This document shows positions 45,867-57,194 of a DNA stretch of 64,000 bases, piece by piece. The stretch is from Carex sylvatica. Taxonomy: Eukaryota; Streptophyta; Magnoliopsida; Poales; Cyperaceae. The notes beneath the pieces are model-generated. The model saw only the letters and a list, made by a program, of their open reading frames with translations. It was not told the DNA's origin and did not search any database. Where the stretch lies: the NCBI GenBank assembly GCA_964058845.1, contig CAXKVR010000109.1:186001-250000 (forward strand). Direction: 5' to 3'. Position 1 is the stretch's first letter. The number at the start of each line of letters is the position of its first letter. A program made the position numbers and the translations under genes.

Positions 45867-45955
45867 ATAATAAATGACCGCTATTACCGCTATGCGAGAC
45901 AAGCTATAGCTACCGCTATGCGAGACACGCTATAGCTACCGCTATGCTACATTAT
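45867..45955. repeat. Short tandem repeat, 26-27 bp unit
   Basis: GCTATAGCTACCGCTATGCG and variants occur about three times, joined by AGACA(A/C). GCTATAGC is itself palindromic. It may be the end of a MITE. Confidence 0.75.
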
Positions 45956-47854
45956 TTTATTTTTTTCAATTTATATGGACTTTTGTACTTCTATTCTTAT
46001 TTCTAATGCTATATAGTCTTCTACGATAAGTATGTTAAACCAAACTATGTGCTTCTATTTTTATTTGTGATTTATTCTCTCATTCTATATCGTGAAATAT
46101 TCAAATATTAATTCTTTATTTTGATTGCTCTTCGTGTAGTATTCATTTGTAAATTATTATCATTCGTTTCAATTGAAAGCTGATTTTGATTATTATTATA
46201 ATATATAAAATATTTAAATATGTATATTGACTTCATTTACCTTATAAAATTAATTACTCTTTGTCTATTATAATATGTAATACTATGAAGTATGAACTAT
46301 TAAATAATGTTACTTTTTTGATATTTTATTTTCCTTCTTATTTGCGTAATTGATAAAAATTAAAGACTTAGATTAGTTGTCATTTAGTTGTTACCTCAAT
46401 TCTTCAATATTGATTATGTTGATAATTAGTAGAAATATAGAATATAAAATCTTAAAGAGAAAAATCGGTTAGGTGCTCTACCCCTATTTTTCCTACTGAA
46501 ATTTTGGACATGCCAGTCATTCCACTGTGGTTCTCATTCCTGCGCTCTACGAGCTGGTTTAATCTCCTCCTCAGGCTGGGCCCAGTAGTTTAATTAGGAT
46601 CTTAGTTACAGTTTATTTAGTTTTTACATTGTTTTTTCCTGTACTTTCATTTTTATTCAATTTCTTGGACATCACCATATTTGCTAGTAAAAGAGAAAGT
46701 CATTAATAGGCACCTTGTCTTTTCTTATTTACCAGGTTGCAAAAGGCGGATTGATAAGTACCTTTTTCTGTTATAAATTAGAAGTCATGGATATTTTAAA
46801 GTAGGTAATTGTTATTTGTATTTTTTTTTTAGAATTTTTTATCTTTTGACAATATAATACTTAGTTGAGATTAACATTTTTTTTTTCTCTTTTAGTTTAT
46901 TTTTTTTAGTTAAAATATGTTATTTTTTATAATTTATTTTATCTTATAATATGTTTTCGCTTTTGTTTTTAATAAATGCTGATAGGATGATATTAGCACA
47001 TGTAAAAGATATAACAAATAAATTGACGTTATTTGCTGCCTATTTAAAAAGAACAATAATTTTTTTATTAATAATAATTTCATGTATACCACATCAATTC
47101 AAACCCCGTGATACACGCGTACAAAGGAGAAATTGAAATTTCACATGCCTACAAATTGTAGAAGCACTTTGGTATAGCACATCAATACGTGTTACAAGGG
47201 GGAAATTGAAATTTGATATGTTTGGTTGGGCTTGTAAATAATTAATCCCAATGACTCACAGTACTATGCATTGAAAACCAAGAACAAAATAACAAAGAAG
47301 AGTACTATGAATTGATCAGACGTTAGAAAGCAATACATGTTGCTTTCTAACGTCATTGTTTATCTCTTTAATCAAAACAAAATAATTGTTTTTCAACGGT
47401 ATAAGTACATGTATATAAGGATGTCTACCTTGACCCGTTCCTCACCCTCCTCTCGTTACATTAGAATTAGACGATCTATCATGATTAATACTATTCATTT
47501 TTTGCCTCTTTTCTTCTCTTTTCTCTTCCTCGTTTTCTTTTTTGTTGAATTTGAGTACGTTGTGAGTGAGAGGAGAGAGAAAACATGTATATAAAAAAGA
47601 TTCTCTAGTGAATTGCAAGGAAACAGAACCATTCGAAATCCTGATAGTTGCGGTATTTAAAAATAAAATTGAGGGTATTTCTGAACTTTTATTTAATTGA
47701 TGATATTACTAAAATTTTAGGCTGTATTATTTGTTCTGTTCAGATTTGATCAAAAATCAAAACTAAAATTTGTGTTACTATAAAATAGGAGAATATATAT
47801 GGACTCATCATTTAGGATTACGCTCCTCAGCTCCTCTCCAATAATACAAAATTA
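45956..47854. other. AT-rich intergenic DNA
   Basis: No gene I can support. 46490-46590 is a less AT-rich patch with no recognised product. A near-palindrome around GTTAGAAAGCAATACATGTTGCTTTCTAAC lies at 47324-47353. Frames at 46951 and 47337 lack family motifs. Confidence 0.45.
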
Positions 47855-48092
47855 TTAGAGTACGTTTCGGTGACACAAGAATAGCACTAATTCAGAAATA
47901 GCTATTATTTCTATCGAGCTATTCTCATTATTTCACGTTTGGGTGAAAAAAACGTTATTCTCAACACAAAAAATAACTCGAGTTAGCTGCTATTTTGCTA
48001 TTCCTATAAAATATTGGATTAGCGACTATTCCGAATTTGAGATTAGCGAGCTATTCCGAGCTGTTCTTTGTTTCATCCAAACGCACCCTTAG
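47855..48092. mobile_element. MITE with GTGCGTTTGGATG-type ends
   Basis: Right end CATCCAAACGCACCCTTA and left end AGTACGTTTCGGTGACAC form imperfect inverted termini of a common plant hAT/PIF-type MITE class. AGCTATTC/GAATAGC motifs repeat inside in both orientations. Confidence 0.55.
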
Positions 48093-49559
48093 AGAATCCC
48101 CATATATAGCATGTGATTTCGACAGATCAAATCATCAATATTCCCCATATACTAATATTGTGCCCGTGCGTTGCAACAGAGTTATATTATAAGATTGAAC
48201 TTTAAAATTGAACATATAGATAAATAAATAAATAATAAATAGCAGTAGAAGATAACATACACAATTTTTTTTAGTATTATTTGCAACACAAATAATCCAT
48301 GTATACTAAATTCGAACAAGGAACAAATAATTATTTTATTTCGTCATTCAACACCAATGGTGAAAAAATATATTATTATTTATTTATATCAAACAAGTAT
48401 TGGTTATTAAAACTAACTTAATAAAGATGAACATAAATTGTTGTCGAAATAAGATGAGTGAAACTATAATAAATTCTATCATTTTCTTCAAATTATTTTA
48501 TTGCATTTCGAGATTTTTAATCAAGAAATTTTGAAGGTTAGAATCACAATTGGCCAGTATGGTTCTGGTAATCTAGTTAGGCTTTAAATTTTATGTTTTC
48601 AACATTTTTTATTTTTTTTATTTTGAAATGCAATAAGTTTCAAGAGAAATTCAAAAAATGCACTTAATTTACCATATTCCGATGGATGATAAATGTAGAT
48701 GTTGATTTTTGTGACTTGTGCAAAGATCACGAAGGAGCAGGTTTGTATGAGCATTAGAAATTTATGTAAATAAGTTTTGATAAATTATGCTAATATGCAA
48801 CTATAGTCATAACCTATATGAATTGAGTTTGAACATAACAGTAAACGTACAATTTGGCTAGACATAGACCCCTTTAATATAACTTAATTTACTTACCAAG
48901 TGATATGGAAAGAGAGTTGATTCGCTTTTGGAGGCTTTAATTTTTTTCATATGCCGTAGGAATTTGTATAGAAACAAATAAAGAGAAATAAGAAAACAGA
49001 GAAAATTTTAATTTTATACAAAGAAGGCGAAATAAGGAAACTAATAAAAAGTCAATAAAAGACTATATTTAATTTTAATTATAACATATTGTGTAACCAT
49101 ATGTGTGGTGAGTATATTTTTAATTATATTTAGATCTCTACATGTAAAAAAATATGTATTTAATCAAAAGAAGACAAATTATTTGATTGGAGGACTGAGA
49201 TTAAATCTGAAATTTTATTTTTTAATCGTAGCCGTTGGCGAATCGGACATCCAACGTGCTTAATAATAGAAAATGGATACACGATGCTTTTTATATATTA
49301 CTATTGTCGCTAATTTCTTAGGTCTTTGTGGTTGATGAGTTAAAAAAAAATAATATGAGATCAAGAAAACAAAAAAAGTCTTTGTGCAAGTGATTGAGGA
49401 AATTTATTTTCGGTAGAAATTAATAAAAATAAAAAAAGAAAAATAGAAAGAGTACAACAACAGTTTTATCACTGGTAGAAAGATTGATAAAAATTCTACC
49501 GATTTTAAAATTCAAATTTATTTGGAACGATAAAATATTCACCGATCTAAATCCTTTTC
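48093..49559. other. AT-rich intergenic DNA
   Basis: No gene. ATACTAATATTGTGCCCGTG at 48149 resembles a motif common in plant repeats, but no boundaries are visible. Confidence 0.4.
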
Positions 49560-49832
49560 TTATTTTTTTAATGCATCTACGGCCTTCCCAGTTGCATGTA
49601 AAATATCACTGGTCATCTCCATTTCTTCATCACCATCTGAAACTATGACTGATGTTGCATGAACAGTTCCGGGTTCCTCTTGCCCAGTTGTCAGACCTTC
49701 CCAGTTTTGTTGACCCGACCCGATATCGTCAATGGGCCTTTTCAAAGCCAGCAACCCTTTGTGTTCTTCTATTCGTAGAGATTGGCCCCATTTCTTGCTG
49801 CGCTCCTTGGCCCGGTAACAACATTTAGTTAG
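49560..49832 (-). pseudogene. Unidentified coding-like fragment
   Basis: A minus-strand frame open for about 90 codons with better GC content and coding-like composition (AKERSKKWGQSLRIEEHKG, LALKRPIDDIGSGQ, DGDEEMEMTSDILHATGK), ending at TAA 49560. There is no ATG at its start. It may be a gene or retroelement exon fragment; I do not recognise the family. Confidence 0.3.
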
Positions 49833-50529
49833 TTATTTTATGTGAGGTAATATCAGCATATCACTTATTTTATGGAATATGGATTGGTCGCCACCAGGGT
49901 CCAAGCAATTCTAAACTTACATTGTTCTTATATAACATTTACTAATTAAGGTTGTGTTTGTACTTCCACTCCAAAAATTACAAATTCTTTTTTGTCTATC
50001 AGTAAATAAAGAAGGTAAGGTTACGTCAGAAGACTATCCCACTACTGCTGGGGTTTTTTTTTTTCCCTTTTGTAAATTTGTAAGGGGAGATGCAATATTA
50101 TTTTTTTATCTTGAATAAGGTGCTATGTTGTCTTTTTATTTTTTAATACATACAAGGGTTTAATTACTGCATTATTGTTACAAATTTAGTCATTTCTTCA
50201 TCAAGAATTTGTGAAAATTTGATGTTGCTAATTATGACATACTAAAATATCACTGCAGTCTATTTTTTTTATAATATATATTATTAGTCCTATTCAGTTG
50301 CAGGAAATTTTTTGAACCAATAAAAGATCTCATTATAAGTTTTTTTTTTTATTTGTGTACTATTCTTATGTAAACTAATTCTCGCATAATATATACATTT
50401 TTTGATTTGTAATATCACTGATCTCAATTATTGATGCCGAAGCACCGCAAGCCATATTTTCTAGTTAGATCATAATATGTTTTCAGTTGTGTCATTTTTT
50501 TTTATTTACAATAGCCTGAACTAACCAAT
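49833..50529. other. AT-rich intergenic DNA
   Basis: Homopolymer T runs and nothing recognisable. Confidence 0.4.
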
Positions 50530-52040
50530 TTTATTCTCATAACAAATGTTCTTGATTATCGGATTGAAAATCACAGCTTCAATTTTGTGACCTTCTTTAA
50601 AATGCTAGTTAAGAAAAACAAATGCTAAATTGAGTTAGCGTTTTATTTTTAGAGAATGTGCTTAAATTTTTTGTTATTAAATTTTTTTGGTTTCCTCCAA
50701 AATTTTATATATGCACGTTGTAAAAAGTTTCAATATTTTAATAATGGTTTTAAAGAAAAAAAATCATTGTGAAATAAAATAGAATTTGCTCAAAAAAATT
50801 AAAAGGCGTATTACAAGTAAATTACAAAAACATGATGTACTTATAAAATATTGCAATAAACATTTTACATATGAGCCTACCATATTTTTTACATGATATG
50901 GGAACATATTTTGTTTAGAGTCACATCTTTTGAATGTCTTGTACTATTCTTTACTTACGAATATGTTGTTAACCAATAATTATAGAAGCAATATTAATTG
51001 TTATCATCTAATTTACTTGATGCTTCCGAATTTTCAAATTCAACTCGTTCCAATAATTATGTTCCATACAACCTTGACAAAACATTTAAAATAAATAAAT
51101 GGAATCTTTTTTAACGCATTGATAAAATTTTCATAATAAGATACACTTTGTTAGAAATGGATCAATACTTTCTACAACAAAAAATCTTTGTGAGAATCAG
51201 ATCTATGAGTTTTTATTGTGAATATGACTGAATCAATTCAAAATGAACTGTAACATTATGCAAAACACGTATATGAAATTAATATTTTTTTTTGAACTGA
51301 TTAACAAAGATGATTAAGTTATTTGAAGTGAATTACTATCAAATTGATAATTTAAAAATAATATTCGGCTGATATAAAAGTAAGCCATTAACTCGAAATT
51401 TTAGAATATATAGTAACAAAAATTTGTTAGTCAAATAAATGCAAGATAGAATTAGAATTTAATAATATTAACTATCTTCTATTAAGTATTTGGACTGATC
51501 TACAAAGTTTGAAAAGTTCAATGTTAATTTACAAAAAATGAACTATTTTTATTTAATAAGTGATACCCACATGATCCATTCTTATTTCCACTTTTGTGAC
51601 ATGTATATGAGGGTATACAGATTCCCTGTTTGTAAGGAAAAGAAGAAAAATAGAGGTATAATATGCTAAATTCACATTAAATAATTAAATTTCCTTGTCA
51701 GAGGGACTGTGATGCAAAATATATAACTAAACAATAAATTTCCTAGTCTTAGAAATGGAATTTTAAACATGAGTCTTGATTAAAGAAAGAGAAACTTTTT
51801 TAGAAAGAAATAACTCAATAATTGGACCTTGGGCTTGGCTCAGACAATTAAATAATTTGTGGAAAAGTAAACTGGGCTTGGTCTTTAAAGAGATTTTGTT
51901 TTCAAACTTACAAACATAAAATTCTTTTAGAGAATATTATAAAAAGGGAAGGAGTACGAATATGCTGGTATAATTTTGATTTATAAAATGATACATGTCA
52001 TCAATTTTATAAATATGAAAACATAAACTTTTTTGCAAAA
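50530..52040 (+). repeat. Dispersed repeat block P2 (copy 2)
   Basis: Collinear with 10425-10445 plus 11120-12600. It lacks the ~670-bp segment found in copy 1. Small indels break all short frames, supporting non-coding status. Confidence 0.75.
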
Positions 52041-52049
52041 ATAAATTAT

Positions 52050-53560
52050 ATTAGTGTTAATAATTTTATTTAACTAGTAACAACAATAGAAAAGATATAA
52101 TAAAACAGTACTTTTTTTAAAAAAAAAAGGAGAAGAAGAAGAATTAAACTAAATTATATAGAAGTAGAACATTAGCTCTAAACAGGTATCATCAATCAAA
52201 ATTCATACCAGTACCTAAGGTAAATAATAATTTTATTTAGATCCAAACCGTCGGATTAGAATTCACACTATATTAACGAAACTCAGTGCATTCTGATTCG
52301 AACTGGATTTATCTGAATTATCGGATGGTCCGGATCTACATAGAAATATTATGTTACCTAAAAGATATAGATTCCATGTATCATGGGTCTAATTAAGCTT
52401 GTTCCTGGTACATCTTTATAATGCATTTTCAATGAAAAAACTTATGAATTCACAAGGTCTAGTTTGTAATATTTGCAACTTACGCCTTGTCAGTATCCTT
52501 TATCGGCTAGAAATAATTATATGTTATGCTACTTCTACATATATAATCAGTGTTTTAAAATGCAGTCGCATGGGTTGCATATGCGTATGCAGTCGGCAAC
52601 TGCGCTCAGAACGGTCATGCAGTCATCCTATGCGATTTTGAGCATGCGGCCACATATGCGGTCCGAATATGCGGCTATGCGGAATAAAAAAATGCACATG
52701 TGGATTAAAAATGCGGCCATGCGGTCCTCCCATGCGGCCATGTAAAATCAACAGCCACCGTTGGATCAGCGATTTTTAAAGTGGCTTAATAAATAGAAAA
52801 AAATTCAGAAAAATGTAAAATTTGGTCTCCAAGCACATATTAATATGGAGAACAAGATGGACGGTTCGGATCGACGTTTTGGATTTTGAAATTTCAAATT
52901 TGGACCGTATGCATATCGGTCCGAATATACGTGAATTTTTATTTTAAAATTCGCATGAAAATCCGCATATGCGTCCGCATACCGCATGCATGAACAAAAC
53001 CGCATTTTAAAACACAATATATAGTACTATATATATATTTTTTATGTTGATTAGTACTTAATTAAGCTAGCCACTGAGTAACAATGAAAGAAGTGTTCAG
53101 TTTTCAATTTAATAAGTGTAGTTACTTTTAAGAATGAAAATAAAGTTATCAGTTTAATTAAAAAAACTGTCAAATTATAATATAATGATTCTCAGATTTT
53201 TCTCTTCTTTTCTTTTTCTTTCCTAGTCCCAGTATGTACAAAGTCAGTTAAAAATCAAAATAATATTATTTTCATATTGATTAATCTAGGTATATTTATT
53301 ATGAAAAGATAAATGAATATTTTCTGATAATGAAAAGTTAGCATATTTTGATAATAATTAATTATACAAAGGTTTTATTTGTAAATTTTATTAATCAATT
53401 CTACATTTTGGCTATCCAACAACCACTATATTACATTCTATTTGAAACTGATTACACATAACCCATCTATTATGTTGGAATAAGTCAATACAATAGGTTT
53501 CAACATTTTAAAAATTAATAATTTCAGTTCCGTTGTTTACCTTCCAAATTTCAATTTACT
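52050..53560 (+). repeat. Dispersed repeat block P1 (copy 2), interrupted by a MITE
   Basis: Matches 8787-9990 (TTAATAATTTTATTTAACTAG at the left; AATTAATAATTTCAGTTCC-type right end). A GC-richer MITE occupies 52553-53018. Confidence 0.7.
52553..53018. mobile_element. MITE with GTGTTTTAAAATGC termini and TATGCGGC motifs
   Basis: Starts GTGTTTTAAAATGC and ends with the complement (GCATTTTAAAACAC). Both halves carry many CATATGCG/TATGCGGC motifs. The core (AAAATGTAAAATTTGGTCTCC, GGACGGTTCGGATCGACG) is shared with MITEs at 57.6-58.0 and 63.2-63.5 kb. No clear target duplication. Confidence 0.75.
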
Positions 53561-53614
53561 TGCAACATTCGTTAATAAAAAGCTCGTTGTTTACAACTTC
53601 TGACATATTTACTT

Positions 53615-54160
53615 ATTAAACTTCTTTGATTTCCTCCAAAATTTTATATATACACGTTGTAAAAAGTTTCAATATTTTAATAATGATTTTTAAAGATAAA
53701 AAGTCACAGTGAAACAAATTAGAATTTGTCCAAAAAAGCTAAAAAAACATATAAATAACTCGTAAAAACCGTGATTTACTTATAAACAATTGCAATAAGC
53801 ATTATATATATATATGCCTGCGACATTTTTTACATGATATGAGAACATATTTTGTTGAGAGACACATCTTTTGAATGTGTGCTTTATTATTATTTACTTA
53901 AGGATATGTTGTTAACTAATAATTATAGAAGCAATATTAATTGTTATCATCTAATTTACTTCTATGCATTCGAAATTTCAAATTCAACTCCTTCCAGTAA
54001 TTACGTTTCATACAACATTGATAAAAAAATAAAATAAATACACAGAATTTTTTTAGATGCATTGATCAAATTTTCATAATAACTTAATAAGATGCATTGT
54101 TGTGGAATGTGGATGAGATCGAATCAATTCAAAATGAAACTGTAACATTATGTAAAACAA
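53615..54160 (+). repeat. Dispersed repeat block P2 (partial copy 3)
   Basis: Starts within P2 at TTTCCTCCAAAATTTTATAT and stays collinear to about the TGTAACATTATG(C/T)AAAAC landmark. The order P2-P1-P2 at 50.5-54.2 kb looks like part of a tandem arrangement. Confidence 0.75.
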
Positions 54161-54964
54161 AATTCGGTTAGAGTGAGTCGATTTTTTTTTTATTAATTCC
54201 ATCTTAAAAAAATTCAATGAAATTAATAAAAAATATGTATTTTTTTATTAATCTTCTTATTTCAATTTAACTAAACAAACCAAAATTAAGTTTAATTTGT
54301 TCGGTTTGATTTTAATTTGATTTATAAATTCATTCCGGTCGGTCCGTTTGTATTTTAAAAAACCGAATAAAATTTTAATTTGTCTATTTTATTTCGATTT
54401 TAATTGAACTTAATCAACCAACACTCCTAATAGCATGAAATCAATGCTTTTTAAGGCTTTACATATAAATAACAAACAATAGATGCAGAATCAAGTAATC
54501 TCAAAATTAGAGTTTGATCCCGACTGTCTGATCTGCTTTTGCACGAATAATAAAGAAATTCTAGTCAAAACCGTAAAATAGACATTTAGTCAATTAGATC
54601 ATAGTTCGTTGACTTCGTTCTACCATACTTCACGGATTGTATGTGAGGAACTACTTTATAGAAATTGGGGGAAAAGAGTTTAACAGAGTAGTTTTAACTT
54701 AACGCAGCGCAAGAACTGTATACACAAAAAGTGGAAAATGCTCTGTTAATATATTTACTCGAAATTGGGAAGAATTGCACGAGTGCGTATCCTGTGAGAG
54801 AGCGAAGGTGGCCAGTTAAGCTAGTATTATCTAAGCTTTGAGATACGTGTAGAACGTATTTGAACGTTTGAGATTTCCCACAAAATAATTCAAAGTTTGA
54901 TATTGATCGGACGGTCCTGATCTAAACTCAAAATTTGTGAAAACGAGTCCGGATCCAGTGAAGT
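54161..54964. other. AT-rich intergenic DNA
   Basis: 54165-54420 is rich in CGGTTTGATTTTAATT-type motifs, as in decayed hAT-like MITEs. No gene seen. Confidence 0.4.
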
Positions 54965-55080
54965 AACTCAAATTTTAACTTCAAATCCAAACCGTCCAAT
55001 CAGGATCCTGGCCAATTTAGTATCTTGCCAAAACAAATCTGACGGTCAGAATCTAAACTCAAAATTTGAGTTACTTATTT
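54965..55080. mobile_element. Foldback MITE related to 43338-43478
   Basis: AAGTAACTCAAATTTTAACTTC at the left, AAAATTTGAGTTACTTATTT at the right, with CAAACCGTCCAATC and TCTGACGGTC internally. Confidence 0.7.
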
Positions 55081-55139
55081 TTAAAATACCGAACTACACT
55101 GGATTCGAATGTGAAGTAATCAAATAGATAAATGGTTCT

Positions 55140-55320
55140 CTCCAGTCGTATTCCTTTCTAGCGCGGCGGTGTCGATGCCATGTCGCCGCCACCCGCTCCA
55201 GCGCCGATACCAACACTCTCGACTTGTACTGCGGTGTCACCAAGCAAGCGAGATTTCCAGAGTTGTTCTCTTTAAGATCCCTGCTATGGATTTCTTCCTA
55301 GGCGTCATACACTGTGCGTA
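55140..55320. other. GC-rich island, possible captured exon
   Basis: A 150-bp stretch with much higher GC than anything nearby (GCGCGGCGGTGTCGATGCC, CGCCGCCACCCGCTCCAGCG). No long frame or recognised motif on either strand. It may be a gene fragment carried by a mobile element. Confidence 0.3.
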
Positions 55321-55493
55321 ATCTTACAATTCTTTTCAACTACAATCATAATTTTGCAATGTGCTTCATTAAGTTTAGATGCATATAAAGGGTTTATTAT
55401 TTGGGGAGAAATTTATCTACCGTCCAATCCGCTTTAAGATCCGTGCGAGCTCGATCTGCACGAATCTTGATGCATTATTTTTATTTGGAAATG

Positions 55494-55795
55494 TAATTGC
55501 AAATTAAATTTTATATTTTTTAGAATTTTTTTACTATTATTTTACATAGGTTTTATCACTACTTTTGAATGGTCCAGTACCTTTAGATCAATTGATTTTG
55601 TACCTATCTAAAAAACAGTAAAAAAATTCTTAAAGAAATGTAAAATTAGATCTACAAGTACTTTTTCATATGGTGATCATGTTGAATGGTTTAGATCGGA
55701 TATTTGGACTTTTGTAAATAGAGATATTGATCCAAAGTACAGACCAATGTGTGCTATGCATAGTACCATAGTCTCACTTTAGTTAATAATATATA
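55494..55795. mobile_element. Partial foldback MITE related to 61871-62255
   Basis: Shares TTTTTACTATTATTTTA, ATCACTACTTTTGAATG, GTACCTATCTAAAAA, and the right end GACCAATGTGTGCTATGCAT, then CATAGTCTCACTTTAG. The left arm is incomplete. Confidence 0.65.
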
Positions 55796-56180
55796 AGAGA
55801 GAATCTCTCTCTACCATTTCTTGACCATTAATGGTGAATAAACAGTATCTGATGATGGTATTGCCAGGTCATGCTGAGTTGTGCTGAGACGTGGTTGTCC
55901 TGGTGCAAAGAAAACCCGGTATGCAACCTGGTAGATTCTGGCAAAACCATGTTTGTCATGTTCTGAAACTACCGGACAGAACATTTTAAAGCTAATTTGG
56001 AATCTCTACTGGAAAGAACATGTTACAGCTCAAGCAGGTATTGGAGTCACCAAATTGGCAATGGTTTCTAAGGTACATGGCAATATTGTTGTAACATACA
56101 TGGTTGATTTGTTGATAAGACTGAGGCTATGGTTCTTTGCAGAGCACAGAATGGTCCATGCTATGGATTGAACTAGGGCT
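55796..56180. other. Unidentified low-copy-like segment
   Basis: 55860-56170 has balanced composition but no sustained frame with a recognised motif. It may be decayed coding DNA. Confidence 0.25.
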
Positions 56181-57001
56181 ACAAATGAACCGAACCATAT
56201 CGAATCTGCCCTAGTTCGAATTCGAATTCGAAATAATTTCGAACCAAACCCAGTTCGAAATTGAAATAGATTTCAAACCTAAAATGCCAGTTCGAATTTG
56301 GTTCGGTATAATTCGAACTAGTTCGATTTAATTCGAAATTAGTTCGAAATTGAAACAAATTGTATGAAGAATTGAGATCAGAAAATCCAAAAAAAATCAA
56401 CAAAATTTAGAGGGAGAGACGTGAAAATCAAGCTAATTTGATGGGTGTGCGCAAAAATCAAGCGAAATTAGTTCGATTTGATTCTCCTTCTGGGTTTGTG
56501 CAAAAATCAATCAAATTTTAACAAGAGAGGGAGAGACGTGAAATCTGTATCAACGCAAGTATCAACGCGAGAGGGAGAGATGCGAAAGTATCAAGTATCA
56601 ACGTAAAATCTGGAGAGAAAGAGGAGAGCGAAGGAGACAGCTAGGTTTAGGCGAGAGTGAAAAGAGCGAAAAGGTGATTTTAGTCGGCTAGGTTTAGGCG
56701 AGAGTGAGAGCGAGAGAGGGAGAGACGCGATGTTCATTAGAAATAATTGGACGGTCCAGGTTACACTCAGAGATTTCGAACCAAATAAATTCGCGAATCT
56801 ATTTGAATCGAATTTGATTAAATTCGAATTCGAAATTGAATTAATTTTGAATCGAACTGGTTTGAATTAATTTCAAACCGAATCTGTTTCGAATCGAATT
56901 GAGATCAGAAAATCCAAAAAAAATCAACAAAATTTAGAGGGAGAGACGCGAAAATCAAGCTAATTTGATGGGTGTGCGCAAAAATCAAGCGAAATTAGTT
57001 C
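56181..57001. repeat. TTCGAA-rich element with 106-bp direct repeats
   Basis: Begins TAGGGCTACAAATGAACCGA, typical of a decayed hAT-like element rich in GTTCGAATTCGAA. A 106-bp block at 56369-56474 recurs at 56896-57001 with one difference (GACGTG/GACGCG). Between them are purine-rich GAGAGGGAGAGACG repeats. Confidence 0.7.
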
Positions 57002-57194
57002 CTTTAGTCTTTATCTAGGAATTAGTTCCTTATTGACCCCTAGAAACCTTAGGTTGCCTCCCTGACTCCCTGAGTCCTAAACCATTATCCAATTTTTATG
57101 AGTAATTTTTATTATTTTATTTTTTTTGGTGGAAAATGGGTTAAGGAATTGTATTGGTAATAATTATTGTTTCCTTTGGGGCACTGGTTTTATT

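Noticed and set aside
54600..54860. Possible gene remnant with moderate composition
   Set aside because: No frame or motif supports a product on either strand.
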